64,000 nucleotides of DNA from Salmonella enterica subsp. houtenae serovar Houten (GCA_900478215.1 LS483478.1:3782001-3846000); one strand, 5' to 3'. Positions 36,777-46,507 are shown, numbered from the stretch's first letter. The notes: generated by a model from the sequence alone, not told the origin. Numbers and translations are program-made.

Positions 36777-38207
36777 ATGCCTGAGTTTTTCAGTTTTATT
36801 AACGAAATACTCTGGGGCTCGGTAATGATTTACCTGCTGCTCGGCGCAGGATGTTGGTTTACCTGGCGTACCGGATTCATTCAGTTTCGTTATATTCGCC
36901 AATTTAGCCGCAGTCTGAAAGGCAGCCTTAGCCCGCAGACAGGCGGCCTGACGTCATTTCAGGCGCTGTGTACCAGCCTCGCGGCGCGGATTGGCAGCGG
37001 TAATCTGGCCGGCGTGGCGCTGGCTATCGCCGCAGGAGGTCCCGGCGCGGTTTTCTGGATGTGGATCTCGGCCATCATCGGCATGGCGACCTCCTTCGCC
37101 GAGTGTTCGCTTGCCCAGCTTTATAAAGAACGCGACCCGACAGGCCAGTTCCGCGGCGGCCCGGCGTGGTATATGGCGCGCGGACTGGGAATGCGCTGGA
37201 TGGGCGTGGTTTTCGCCCTCTTTCTTCTCGTCGCTTACGGGTTGATTTTTAATAGCGTGCAGGCGAATTCCGTCTCACGCGCGCTCCATTTCGCCTTCAA
37301 CATTCCGCCACTTATCTCCGGCATTGCTCTGGCATTCTGTTCACTGTTAATTATCATTCGCGGCATAAAAGGCGTCGCCCGCCTGATGCAATGGCTGATT
37401 CCCATCATCGCGTCATTATGGGTCGCCGGCAGCGTGTTCATTTGCCTCTGGCATATCGAGCAAATGCCTGGCGTTATCGCCTCGATAGTCAAGAGCGCAT
37501 TTGGCTGGCAGGAAGCCGCGGCAGGCGCAGCCGGATATACGCTCACTCAGGCTATTACCAGCGGTTTTCAACGTGGGATGTTCTCTAATGAAGCGGGAAT
37601 GGGGTCAACGCCTAATGTGGCCGCGGCGGCAGCGTCGTATCCACCTCACCCTGTCGCGCAGGGGATTGTGCAAATGATTGGCCTATTCAGCGATACCATT
37701 ATCATCTGTACCGCCAGCGCGATGATTATCCTGCTGGCGGGGAATCACGCGTCCCACTCGTCAACAGAAGGCATTCAGCTTATCCAACATGCAATGGTTT
37801 CTTTGACCGGTGAATGGGGCGCCGGTTTTGTCGCGCTTATAGTCATTCTGTTCGCTTTCAGTTCTATCGTCGCCAACTATATTTACGCCGAAAACAATCT
37901 GTTTTTTCTGCGGTTACATAACGCAAAGGCCATCTGGCTATTACGCCTTGCGACGCTTGGCATGGTCATCGCCGGTACGCTGCTCAGTTTTCCGCTGATA
38001 TGGCAGCTCGCTGACGTAATCATGGCCTGTATGGCCATTACCAATCTGACGGCGATTTTGTTGCTCTCGCCAGTGGTGTATACCCTCGCCAGCGATTATC
38101 TGCGACAACGAAAACTGGGCGTAAGACCGGAGTTCGATCCGCAGCGTTTCCCGGATATTGAGCCACAACTGGCGCCAGATACCTGGGAAACGTCGCTACG
38201 CGATTAA
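36777..38207 (+). CDS. yaaJ: YaaJ, alanine/glycine:cation symporter family protein
   Basis: This 476-aa inner-membrane transporter of the AGCS family imports amino acids with Na+ or H+. About ten hydrophobic helices and the motifs RIGSGNLAGVALAI and SNEAGMGSTPN are visible. The start MPEFFSFIN at 36777 has AGAGGGA five bases upstream. Its natural substrate is not settled. Confidence 0.94.
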   Translation: MPEFFSFINEILWGSVMIYLLLGAGCWFTWRTGFIQFRYIRQFSRSLKGSLSPQTGGLTSFQALCTSLAARIGSGNLAGVALAIAAGGPGAVFWMWISAIIGMATSFAECSLAQLYKERDPTGQFRGGPAWYMARGLGMRWMGVVFALFLLVAYGLIFNSVQANSVSRALHFAFNIPPLISGIALAFCSLLIIIRGIKGVARLMQWLIPIIASLWVAGSVFICLWHIEQMPGVIASIVKSAFGWQEAAAGAAGYTLTQAITSGFQRGMFSNEAGMGSTPNVAAAAASYPPHPVAQGIVQMIGLFSDTIIICTASAMIILLAGNHASHSSTEGIQLIQHAMVSLTGEWGAGFVALIVILFAFSSIVANYIYAENNLFFLRLHNAKAIWLLRLATLGMVIAGTLLSFPLIWQLADVIMACMAITNLTAILLLSPVVYTLASDYLRQRKLGVRPEFDPQRFPDIEPQLAPDTWETSLRD

Positions 38208-38285
38208 GCCGACAATCGCAACCATTGGTCAACTCTGCGGCGTTTTTTTGCTAAAGTCGCAGAAAATTCCCTGCAAGGACTGGAT

Positions 38286-39059
38286 ATGCTGATTCTGATT
38301 TCACCTGCAAAAACGCTTGATTATCAAAGCCCGCTGGCCACAACCCGCTATACCCAGCCGGAGCTGTTGGATCACAGCCAGCAGCTTATTCACCAGGCCC
38401 GCCAGCTTTCGGCGCCGCAAATTGCCAGGCTGATGGGAATTAGCGACAAACTGGCGGATCTCAACGCCACGCGTTTTCATGACTGGCAGCCCCATTTTAC
38501 GCCGGATAACGCGCGCCAGGCGATTCTGGCGTTTAAAGGCGATGTTTATACCGGCCTACAGGCGGAAACGTTCAGCGACGCGGATTTTGATTTTGCTCAG
38601 CAGCATCTGCGAATGCTCTCTGGCTTGTATGGCGTATTGCGCCCGCTGGATTTAATGCAGCCCTATCGTCTGGAGATGGGGATTCGCCTGGAGAATCCGC
38701 GCGGCAAAGATCTTTATCAATTCTGGGGAGATATCATTACCGATAAGCTCAACGAGGCGCTTGAGGCACAGGGCGATCGAGTGGTGGTGAATCTGGCCTC
38801 CGAGGAATATTTTAAATCGGTGAAGCCGAAGAAACTGAATGCCAAACTGATTAAGCCCGTGTTTCTTGATGAGAAAAACGGCAAGTTTAAGGTGGTAAGC
38901 TTCTACGCCAAAAAAGCGCGCGGACTGATGAGTCGTTTTATTATTGAAAACCGCTTAACGAAGCCGGAACAGCTTACCGCGTTTGACCGTGAAGGGTATT
39001 TCTTTGATGAAGAAACCTCCACACAAGACGAGCTGGTCTTTAAACGCTGCGAGCAGTAA
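38286..39059 (+). CDS. yaaA: YaaA, peroxide stress resistance protein
   Basis: This 257-aa cytoplasmic protein of the DUF328 family starts MLILISPAKTLD, its signature. In E. coli it belongs to the OxyR regulon and limits free iron under H2O2 stress. It lies 78 bases after yaaJ and is convergent with thrC. Confidence 0.96.
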   Translation: MLILISPAKTLDYQSPLATTRYTQPELLDHSQQLIHQARQLSAPQIARLMGISDKLADLNATRFHDWQPHFTPDNARQAILAFKGDVYTGLQAETFSDADFDFAQQHLRMLSGLYGVLRPLDLMQPYRLEMGIRLENPRGKDLYQFWGDIITDKLNEALEAQGDRVVVNLASEEYFKSVKPKKLNAKLIKPVFLDEKNGKFKVVSFYAKKARGLMSRFIIENRLTKPEQLTAFDREGYFFDEETSTQDELVFKRCEQ

Positions 39060-39061
39060 TG

Positions 39062-39150
39062 ACATCGCCGGGTGGCGGCTACGCCTTACCGGCCTACAAG
39101 TTCGACGCCACCCCATAGGCCCGGTAAGCGACAGCGCCACCGGGCACAAT
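39062..39150. repeat. REP/BIME element between yaaA and thrC
   Basis: CGCCGGGTGGCGG...TACCGGCC and GCCCGGTAAGCG...CACCGGGC form two inverted REP units between convergent genes. Confidence 0.75.
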
Positions 39151-39152
39151 GG

Positions 39153-40439
39153 TTATTGGCGGGTCATCATCAACTTACGCAGGGCGGCAAAATCCGCAGG
39201 CAGATGATGTGAAAGCAGAGGCAGATCGGCGCGTTCGGCGAGCGCTTCAGGCAATGCCAGCGTTTCTCCCAGAATGGACTCCACGCTTTCTTTAAACTTC
39301 GCCGGATGCGCCGTTCCGAGAAACAAGCCATACTCGCCAGGGTTTAACTGGTCGCGTAATGCCCGATACGCTACCGCTGCATGAGGCTCCGAGATATAAC
39401 CTTTCGCTTTCAGCTCGCGCATCGTCTGTTGTGTCGTCGTATCATCTACCACCGCATAGCCCAGCTCAGTCAGACGCCAGATTTTACGGCGGAATAGCTC
39501 CTCCACGCGCGGCCAGTTATTCGGCTGGCTGACATCCATCGCATTCGACAGGGTCGCCTGCGTCGCTTTCGGCGCCCACTTCCCGTCATGCAGAAAACGC
39601 GGCACCGTGTCGTTGACGTTGGTGGCGGCGATAAAACGTTTCACCGGTAGGCCTAACGACTTCGCCAGCAGCCCTGCCGTCAAATCGCCGAAGTTGCCGC
39701 TGGGTACGGAGATCACCAGTTGGTTACGCGCCCCCTGCGGCAATTGCGCCACGGCTTCAAAGTAGTAGCAAATTTGCGCCAGCAGGCGGCTGATATTAAT
39801 AGAATTAGCCGAATTCAGCCCCAGCGCCGTTTTCAGATCTTCGTCATCAAATGCCTGTTTCACCAGCGCCTGGCAAGCGTCGAAATCGCCGTCGATCGCC
39901 ACGGTTTCAATATTGCCGCCCAGCGTACAGAACAGCTTTTCCTGCAACGGACTAATCTTACCGCGCGGATAGAGAATGACGACCCGCACATTTTCCAGGC
40001 CATAGAAAGCGTGAGCCACCGCCGCGCCGGTATCGCCTGACGTTGCGGTCAGAATCGTCACTGGTTTGTCGCCGCTGAGATGCGTCAGCATTTGCGCCAT
40101 AAAACGCCCGCCGAAGTCTTTAAACGCCAGCGTCGGACCATGGAACAGCTCCAGGCAGCCGACATCATTTTCTACCTGCGTTACCGGCGCCGGGAAAGCA
40201 AACGCCGCGCGGACGCGCTCTTCCAGAATTTCCTGCGGTATTTCATCGCCAATAAATGCCGAGAGGATCTTTGCGCTACGGCTGACAAAGTCCTGGTTGA
40301 GCATCTCATCAATTTCCGTCAGGCTAAACTCCGGCAGATCGTGCGGAAAAAAAAGTCCCTGCTGTTTGCCCAGTCCTTGCGTGACGGCCTGCGCAAAGCT
40401 GACCTGCTCATTATGGTCTTTCAGATTATAGAGTTTCAT
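39153..40439 (-). CDS. thrC: Threonine synthase
   Basis: This 428-aa PLP enzyme converts O-phosphohomoserine to threonine. The PLP lysine lies in LAFKDFGGRF (about residue 107), and the phosphate-binding loop is in SGDTGAAVAHAF. Last gene of thrLABC, three bases after the thrB stop. Complete length. Confidence 0.98.
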   Translation of the reverse strand: MKLYNLKDHNEQVSFAQAVTQGLGKQQGLFFPHDLPEFSLTEIDEMLNQDFVSRSAKILSAFIGDEIPQEILEERVRAAFAFPAPVTQVENDVGCLELFHGPTLAFKDFGGRFMAQMLTHLSGDKPVTILTATSGDTGAAVAHAFYGLENVRVVILYPRGKISPLQEKLFCTLGGNIETVAIDGDFDACQALVKQAFDDEDLKTALGLNSANSINISRLLAQICYYFEAVAQLPQGARNQLVISVPSGNFGDLTAGLLAKSLGLPVKRFIAATNVNDTVPRFLHDGKWAPKATQATLSNAMDVSQPNNWPRVEELFRRKIWRLTELGYAVVDDTTTQQTMRELKAKGYISEPHAAVAYRALRDQLNPGEYGLFLGTAHPAKFKESVESILGETLALPEALAERADLPLLSHHLPADFAALRKLMMTRQ

Positions 40440-40442
40440 TGA

Positions 40443-41372
40443 TTATCCCACTACTCGTGCGCCCGCCGTATCCAGCCGGCAAATATGAACGAAGCCTTCC
40501 TGATTTTGCAGATAATGTTTGCTCAGCCAGTCCGCGACGCGCTGCGCCGTCTCCGGTTTATCGCATAGCGCAAACAGCGTCGGCCCCGATCCGGAAATCC
40601 CGCTCGCCAGCGCGCCGATCTCCGCTACCGCCTGCCGCGCCTGGCTAAAGCCCGGCAGTAAACGCGCGCGGTAGGGCTCGGCAATAACATCTTTCATCAG
40701 CGCGGCGGCAAGCTGCGGCTGCCGCGAGTAACAGGCGTGAATAAAACCGGCCAGATGCCGTCCATGCGCAATGCAATCCTGACGGCGATACTGCGCAGGC
40801 AAAATGGCCCGTGCTTCTGCGGTGGAAACTTTAATGCCCGGATAAGCCAGTACCCATAGCCACTCATCAAAGCCCGGCACCTGCTGACTAATAATGCCGT
40901 TTTCTTCAATCATCAACTGCATACCGCCAAGAAAGCACGGCGCGACGTTATCGTAATGGATGCTGCCGGAGATACGGCCTTCCAGCTCGCCCATCAGCGC
41001 CAACAGACGCGTGTCGTTTAACGGTCTGCCGCAGTGCTCATTCATCGCGACCAGCGCGGCAACGACGGAACAGGCGCTGGACCCTAACCCGGAACCAATC
41101 GGCATATTTTTTTCCAGCGTCATCGCCACCGGGATGGTTTTCCCCAATGCCTGGCAAAAACGTTCCCAGCACTGATAAACAATATTTTCACGCGGCTCCG
41201 GCGGCAGTTTATCGGCAAATCGCCCCAGGTTATGCAGACGGAAATGGTCCGCCGCTTCAACGGATACCACATCGCCCAGCAACGCGCCGTCAACGGGCGT
41301 GACGGCCGCGCCCAGAACGTCGAAACCGACGCTCATGTTCGCGCTGGAAGCCGGGGCATACACTTTCACCAT
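40443..41372 (-). CDS. thrB: Homoserine kinase
   Basis: This 309-aa GHMP kinase phosphorylates homoserine. It has the ATP motif PIGSGLGSSACS (about residues 91-102) and GISGSGPTLFAL (about 260). It is coupled tightly to thrA and thrC, with gaps of one and three bases. Confidence 0.98.
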   Translation of the reverse strand: MVKVYAPASSANMSVGFDVLGAAVTPVDGALLGDVVSVEAADHFRLHNLGRFADKLPPEPRENIVYQCWERFCQALGKTIPVAMTLEKNMPIGSGLGSSACSVVAALVAMNEHCGRPLNDTRLLALMGELEGRISGSIHYDNVAPCFLGGMQLMIEENGIISQQVPGFDEWLWVLAYPGIKVSTAEARAILPAQYRRQDCIAHGRHLAGFIHACYSRQPQLAAALMKDVIAEPYRARLLPGFSQARQAVAEIGALASGISGSGPTLFALCDKPETAQRVADWLSKHYLQNQEGFVHICRLDTAGARVVG

Positions 41373-41373
41373 G

Positions 41374-43836
41374 TTAAACTCCTAACTTCCATGAGAGGGT
41401 CCGTAACAGATCGGCGAACACGCCCGCCGCCGTCACATCATTGCCTGCGCCGTAGCCGCGCAGCACCAGCGGCAAGGGCTGATAATAGTGGCTGTAGAAC
41501 GCCAGCGCGTTTTCACCGTTTTTCACTTTGAAGAGCGGATCGTTACCATCCACTTCGGCAATTTTCACGCGACACACGCCATCCTCTTCGATATTGCCAA
41601 CATAGCGCAATACCTTGCCTTCATCACGGGCTTTCGCCACGCGGGCGGCAAACGCATCGTCAAGCTGCGGCAGATTCGTCATAAAAGCCGCCACATCGCC
41701 GGAGGCGTCAAACCCATCCGGCAGCACCGGGTCAATCACGATATCGGAAAGCTCCAGCTCGCGGCCTGTCTCGCGGACAAGGATCAACAGTTTGCGCGCC
41801 ACATCCATGCCGGAAAGATCGTCGCGCGGATCGGGTTCGGTATAGCCCATCTCGCGCGCCAGAGCGGTCGCCTGTGAGAGACTCATCCCCTCTTCCAGTT
41901 TACCGAAAATGAAAGAGAGCGATCCGGAAAGAATGCCGGAGAATTTTTGCAGTTCATCGCCCGCATTCAGCAGGTTTTGCAGATTTTCAATTACCGGCAA
42001 ACCGGCCCCGACGTTGGTGTCATACAAGAATTTGCGCCGTGATTGCGCGGCGGCGAAACGTAGCTGATGGTAGTAGTCCATTGACGAGGTGTTCGCTTTC
42101 TTGTTCGGCGTCACCACATGGAATCCTTCACGCAGGAAGTCGGCATACTGGTCGGCCACCGCCTGACTGGAGGTACAATCGACAATCACCGGATTGAGTA
42201 GATGATATTCTTTCACCAGGCGAATTAAGCGCCCCAGATTGAACGGCGCGTTCGCTTGCGCTAACTCCGCCTGCCAGTTTTCCAGATTCAGGCCATGCAC
42301 ATTGGTTAGCAACGCCTTTGAGTTCGCCACGCCGCACACACGTAGATCGATGTGCTTGTTCTTCAACCAGGTTTGCTGACGTTTAAGCTGTTCCAGTAGC
42401 GCGCCGCCGACGCCGCCGACGCCAATGACAAACACTTCAATCACCTGATCGGTATTGAACAGCATCTGGTGCGTTACCCGCACGCCGGTGGTGGCATCGT
42501 CGTTATTCACCACCACAGAAATGGAGCGCTCAGACGACCCCTGAGCGATCGCCACGATATTGATATTGGCTCGCGCCAGCGCGGCGAAAAATTTCGCTGA
42601 AATGCCGCGTAGCGTGCGCATACCGTCGCCGACAACAGAGATGATTGCCAACCGCTCAGTGACTGCCAGCGGCTCCAGCAGCCCCTCTTTCAGCTCCAGA
42701 TAGAACTCATCCTGCATCGCACGCCGGGCACGCGCGCAGTCACTCTGCGGCACACAGAAGCTGATGCTGTATTCAGATGAAGATTGCGTGATCAACACCA
42801 CCGAGATTCCCGCACGCGACATAGCGGCGAAAACACGCGCCGCCATCCCAATCATCCCCTTCATTCCCGGGCCGGAGACGCTAAACATCGCCATGTTGTT
42901 AAGGTTAGAGATCCCTTTAACCGGCAGATCATCATCGTCGCTGGACGCGCCGATCAGCGTTCCTGGCGCCTGCGGATTGCCGGTATTTTTAATCAGACAG
43001 GGGATCTGGAACTGAGCGATGGGCGTAATGGTGCGAGGGTGAAGGACTTTGGCGCCGAAGTAAGAGAGTTCCATCGCTTCCTGGTAAGACATCGATTTCA
43101 GCAGCCTGGCGTCCGGCACCTGGCGCGGGTCACAGGTATACACGCCATCGACGTCAGTCCAGATTTCACAACAGTCAGCGCGTAAACAGGCGGCCAGCAC
43201 AGCGGCGGAATAGTCGGAACCATTACGGCCCAGCACCACCAGTTCGCCTTTTTCATTACCGGCGGTAAAGCCCGCCATCAGGATCATGTGTTCGGCCGGA
43301 ATCTGGCTGGCGGCGATACGGCGAGTCGATTCCGCGATATCGACGGTAGATTCAAGGTAATGGCCCACCGCCAGCAGTTTTTCTACCGGATCGATCACCG
43401 TGACGCGATGTCCACGCGCCTCCAGGAGTCCCGCCATAATAGCTATCGACATTTTTTCGCCACGGCAAATCAGCGCGGCGTTGATGCTATCCGGGCACTG
43501 ACCCAGCAGGCTGATACCATGCAAAACATGTTTGATCTGAGCGAATTCTTGTTCGACAACCATTTTCAACCGTGCAAGCGGGAATCCCGGCTGCGCGTTG
43601 GCAAGTCCTGCGAGCAGGTCAGAAAAAATACGTTCGGCATCGCTGATATTCGGCAAAGCATCCTGGCCGCCGATGGTTTTTTCAATCATCGCCACCAGAT
43701 GGTTGGTAATTTTCGCGGGGGCGGAAAGTACGGTCGCTACCTGCCCTTGCCTGGCATTGCTTTCCAGAATATCGGCAACACGCAGAAAACGTTCTGCATT
43801 TGCCACTGATGTACCGCCGAACTTCAACACTCGCAT
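41374..43836 (-). CDS. thrA: Aspartokinase I / homoserine dehydrogenase I
   Basis: This 820-aa bifunctional enzyme catalyses the first and third steps of threonine synthesis and is feedback-inhibited by Thr. The start MRVLKFGGTSVANAERF at 43836 follows CACGAGG; the frame extends 14 codons upstream without need. The kinase domain (1-250) has KFGGTS, and two ACT domains lie at about 320-460. The dehydrogenase (about 465-820) starts with GVGGVGGALLEQL (NAD(P) loop). Attenuation by thrL controls it. Confidence 0.98.
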   Translation of the reverse strand: MRVLKFGGTSVANAERFLRVADILESNARQGQVATVLSAPAKITNHLVAMIEKTIGGQDALPNISDAERIFSDLLAGLANAQPGFPLARLKMVVEQEFAQIKHVLHGISLLGQCPDSINAALICRGEKMSIAIMAGLLEARGHRVTVIDPVEKLLAVGHYLESTVDIAESTRRIAASQIPAEHMILMAGFTAGNEKGELVVLGRNGSDYSAAVLAACLRADCCEIWTDVDGVYTCDPRQVPDARLLKSMSYQEAMELSYFGAKVLHPRTITPIAQFQIPCLIKNTGNPQAPGTLIGASSDDDDLPVKGISNLNNMAMFSVSGPGMKGMIGMAARVFAAMSRAGISVVLITQSSSEYSISFCVPQSDCARARRAMQDEFYLELKEGLLEPLAVTERLAIISVVGDGMRTLRGISAKFFAALARANINIVAIAQGSSERSISVVVNNDDATTGVRVTHQMLFNTDQVIEVFVIGVGGVGGALLEQLKRQQTWLKNKHIDLRVCGVANSKALLTNVHGLNLENWQAELAQANAPFNLGRLIRLVKEYHLLNPVIVDCTSSQAVADQYADFLREGFHVVTPNKKANTSSMDYYHQLRFAAAQSRRKFLYDTNVGAGLPVIENLQNLLNAGDELQKFSGILSGSLSFIFGKLEEGMSLSQATALAREMGYTEPDPRDDLSGMDVARKLLILVRETGRELELSDIVIDPVLPDGFDASGDVAAFMTNLPQLDDAFAARVAKARDEGKVLRYVGNIEEDGVCRVKIAEVDGNDPLFKVKNGENALAFYSHYYQPLPLVLRGYGAGNDVTAAGVFADLLRTLSWKLGV

Positions 43837-43861
43837 GGTTGTTACCTCGTGATCTCTGGTC

Positions 43862-43895
43862 GAAAAAAAAGCCCGCACTGTTCAGGTGCGGGCTT
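43862..43895 (-). terminator. Threonine operon attenuator
   Basis: On the minus strand GCCCGCACctgaacaGTGCGGGC is followed by nine T residues, between thrL and thrA. Ribosome stalling in thrL should prevent this terminator from forming. Confidence 0.93.
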
Positions 43896-43917
43896 TTTTC
43901 TGTGTTTCCTGTACGCG

Positions 43918-43989
43918 TCAGCCCGCACCGTTACCTGTGGTAATGGTAATGGTGATGGTGGTAATGGTGGTGGTGCTGATGCGGTTCAT
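43918..43989 (-). CDS. thrL: thr operon leader peptide
   Basis: This 23-aa peptide is too short for ordinary gene callers: MNRISTTTITTITITITTGNGAG. It contains 9 Thr and 5 Ile codons in a row of alternating repeats; translation speed through them senses charged tRNA-Thr and tRNA-Ile. The E. coli peptide, as I recall, is two residues shorter, so this version has extra Thr/Ile codons. It ends about 23 bases before the attenuator hairpin. Confidence 0.95.
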   Translation of the reverse strand: MNRISTTTITTITITITTGNGAG

Positions 43990-44040
43990 GGATGTTGTGT
44001 ACTCTGTCATTTTTATTTGTCTGTCTTGTATTCCTATATT

Positions 44041-44068
44041 GGTTAAAGTATCTGCTCGCCTAAGTCAA
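44041..44068 (-). promoter_or_regulatory. Promoter of thrLABC
   Basis: On the minus strand TTGACT (44063-44068) is followed by an AT-rich -10 region within TACTTTAACC (44041-44050) ahead of thrL, closely matching the E. coli thr promoter. Confidence 0.7.
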
Positions 44069-44202
44069 TAAATTTTTAAATTGATCACATTCCGAAGCGT
44101 GTTCATGTGCTGCTGGCGATATATTTATTTTCGACCAATCCCCCCTGTCATGGCCTCTTGCAACCAGACGTAATCTCTTATTATTTTAAAAATTACAGCA
44201 CG

Positions 44203-44889
44203 TTATTTTGTTAGCTTTTTTTCAATATCATGGACCAAACGGTGCAACATTACCGTATCTCGCTGTCCCAGCAGGCCGATTCGCTGTTGTAGCCAGTCGG
44301 TTAATTTGTGGTCATCGGCAGCCTCCAAAGTCGTTAACAGGCGTAAAAGGCGCGCGCGTAACGCCTGTAACTGCGATCCATCAGCAATATCAACGAATTC
44401 CGTGGTCTGTTGCATTAAACTTGCTAATTGATAGCAATACACCATGACTGCCTGACCCAGATTGAGCGAAGGGTAATCCGCCGCCATCGGCACGCCGGTC
44501 AATATATCCGCCAGCGCCAGTTCGTCATTGGTCAGACCGGAATCCTCACGGCCAAAGACCAGCGCGACATGCCGCATCCAGCGTGATTTTTCCTGTAATA
44601 AGGGAACCAGTTCAGCGGGCGAAGCGTAGTAATGAAATTTTGCCCGGCTGCGGGCTGTCGTCGCAACGGTAAAATCAACATCGTGGAGCGCGTCGGCAAG
44701 GGTGTGAAAAACCTCAATATTATCAATAATATCCCCAGATCCATGTGCGACCCAACGGGTGGCGGGCTCCAGGTGAGCCCGGCTGTCGACAATACGCAGG
44801 TCAGTAAATCCCATGGTCTTCATAGCCCGGGCGGCTGCGCCGATATTTTCCGCTCTGGCGGGAGCGACAAGAACGATTGTTACACGCAT
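44203..44889 (-). CDS. yjtD: SpoU/TrmJ-family RNA methyltransferase YjtD (LasT)
   Basis: This 228-aa SPOUT-fold methyltransferase has the early motif LVAPARAENIGAAARAMKTMGF. The cofactor-knot residues are in VFGREDSGLTNDEL (about 115-128) and YPSLNLGQAVMVYCYQL (about 142-158). Its RNA target is not known from sequence; relatives modify tRNA or rRNA ribose. Upstream is a 399-base region before yjjY. Confidence 0.93.
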   Translation of the reverse strand: MRVTIVLVAPARAENIGAAARAMKTMGFTDLRIVDSRAHLEPATRWVAHGSGDIIDNIEVFHTLADALHDVDFTVATTARSRAKFHYYASPAELVPLLQEKSRWMRHVALVFGREDSGLTNDELALADILTGVPMAADYPSLNLGQAVMVYCYQLASLMQQTTEFVDIADGSQLQALRARLLRLLTTLEAADDHKLTDWLQQRIGLLGQRDTVMLHRLVHDIEKKLTK

Positions 44890-45288
44890 TTCATTACTCT
44901 TTTTGACTAATTTACAGGAAATTAGCTGGCGTTTGTCAGCATATTACGCTTCGCGAATTTACAAAATTTTAACGGATATCACTGAAAAAGCATTTTTGAT
45001 TCCGTAAAAGACGCTACACTATTGCGTATCTGTACTATTGCTGTTTATGTTAACAGAACATCGTTATCCTGCTGTTTATTTAGGATAATTTAATTTAAAA
45101 TAGATCCTGTTCTTTGGATTCATCGTATTTATTAGTTGGCTTACGTAACTAGTTGGAATATTGCAAATTTGTGATGAAAGCTAGCATTTAGCTACGATGA
45201 TTTCATCAAACTGTTAACGTGCTACAATTGAACTTGATATATGTCAACGAAGCGTAGTTTTATTAGGTGTCCGGTACGTCTTAGCCTG
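44890..45288. other. Intergenic region between yjtD and yjjY
   Basis: About 400 bases, AT-rich in the middle. I see no gene or clear repeat; it should hold the yjtD promoter. Confidence 0.4.
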
Positions 45289-45429
45289 TTATGTTGCTGT
45301 TAAAATGGTTAGGATGACAGCCGTTTTTGACACTGTCGGGTCCAGAGGGAAAGTACCCACGACCAAGCTAATGATGTTGTTGACGTTGATGGAAAGTGCA
45401 TCAAGAACGCAATTACGTACTTTAGTCAT
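45289..45429 (-). CDS. yjjY: YjjY, 46-aa conserved small protein
   Basis: This short frame begins MTKVRNCVLDALSINVNNI and ends VILTILTAT, matching E. coli YjjY almost residue for residue. It is divergent from arcA and overlaps the arcA leader/promoter area. Function unknown. Conservation over the full length argues for a real coding gene, though the constraint could also come from arcA regulatory DNA. Confidence 0.75.
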   Translation of the reverse strand: MTKVRNCVLDALSINVNNIISLVVGTFPLDPTVSKTAVILTILTAT

Positions 45430-45524
45430 GTTACGCCGATCATGTTAATTTGCGACATGCATCAGGCAGGTCAGGGACTTTTGTACTTCCTGTTTCGATT
45501 TAGTTGGCAATTTAGGTAGCAAAC

Positions 45525-46241
45525 ATGCAGACCCCGCACATTCTTATCGTTGAAGACGAGTTGGTAACACGCAACACGTTGAAAAGTATTTTCGAAGCGG
45601 AAGGCTATGATGTATTCGAAGCGACAGACGGCGCGGAAATGCATCAGATCCTCTCTGAATATGACATCAACCTGGTGATCATGGATATCAATCTGCCAGG
45701 GAAAAACGGTCTCCTGTTAGCGCGTGAACTGCGTGAACAGGCTAACGTTGCGCTGATGTTCCTGACGGGCCGCGATAACGAAGTCGACAAAATTCTCGGC
45801 CTCGAAATCGGCGCGGATGATTACATCACCAAACCGTTTAACCCACGCGAATTGACCATCCGAGCCCGCAACCTGCTGTCCCGTACCATGAACCTGGGTA
45901 CCGTCAGCGAAGAGCGTCGTAGCGTTGAAAGCTACAAGTTCAACGGTTGGGAACTGGATATCAACAGTCGTTCACTGATCGGCCCGGACGGCGAACAGTA
46001 TAAACTCCCGCGCAGCGAGTTCCGCGCGATGCTTCACTTCTGCGAAAACCCTGGCAAAATCCAGTCGCGCGCAGAGCTATTGAAGAAAATGACCGGACGC
46101 GAGCTGAAGCCGCATGACCGTACTGTTGACGTCACCATTCGTCGTATTCGTAAGCATTTCGAATCCACGCCGGATACGCCGGAAATCATCGCCACCATTC
46201 ACGGCGAAGGTTACCGCTTCTGCGGCGACCTGCAGGATTAA
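45525..46241 (+). CDS. arcA: Response regulator ArcA
   Basis: This 238-aa OmpR-type regulator responds to the quinone-sensing kinase ArcB and represses aerobic metabolism under low oxygen. The receiver domain has the phosphorylation site Asp54 in VIMDINLPG and a conserved Lys in YITKPFNP. The C-terminal winged helix is at about 135-234. A long leader precedes it and a terminator follows. Confidence 0.98.
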   Translation: MQTPHILIVEDELVTRNTLKSIFEAEGYDVFEATDGAEMHQILSEYDINLVIMDINLPGKNGLLLARELREQANVALMFLTGRDNEVDKILGLEIGADDYITKPFNPRELTIRARNLLSRTMNLGTVSEERRSVESYKFNGWELDINSRSLIGPDGEQYKLPRSEFRAMLHFCENPGKIQSRAELLKKMTGRELKPHDRTVDVTIRRIRKHFESTPDTPEIIATIHGEGYRFCGDLQD

Positions 46242-46264
46242 TTCGGCCCTGGTGCCGAACCGTA

Positions 46265-46306
46265 AAAACAGCCGGTAAGTTATTCTTACTGGCTGTTTTT
46301 TACGCT
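46265..46306 (+). terminator. Rho-independent terminator of arcA
   Basis: AAAACAGCCGGTAAG and CTTACTGGCTGTTTT form a hairpin with T-run, about 25 bases after arcA. Confidence 0.92.
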
Positions 46307-46461
46307 CCCCTTCTGCTAAGCGGCTTCACTCTCCTTCGTAGTCTGCCGTTATGACGTACTCTTTTACACAAAAATTGTGATATGGCGCTGTCTATCTCAA
46401 CGTGCGAAAGCTAAAGTAGTTTGTGTATTAACATTGAAGAGTAATACACGGGATTTGTTGG

Positions 46462-46497
46462 TCCCCAAAAAATAAGGGGATGCTCACAGGATGTGAG
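46462..46497 (+). promoter_or_regulatory. Leader hairpins overlapping the ribosome site of the pilin-like gene
   Basis: Two small hairpins follow each other: TCCCC...GGGGA (46462-46480) and CTCACA-GGA-TGTGAG (46483-46497). The second one includes the GAGG ribosome site of the gene starting at 46508, so it could limit translation. Confidence 0.5.
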
Positions 46498-46507
46498 GTT
46501 TCAAAGG

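Noticed and set aside
43921..43980. Trinucleotide-like GGT/GAT repeat tract
   Set aside because: It is the Thr/Ile codon run of thrL on the minus strand, not a microsatellite of its own.
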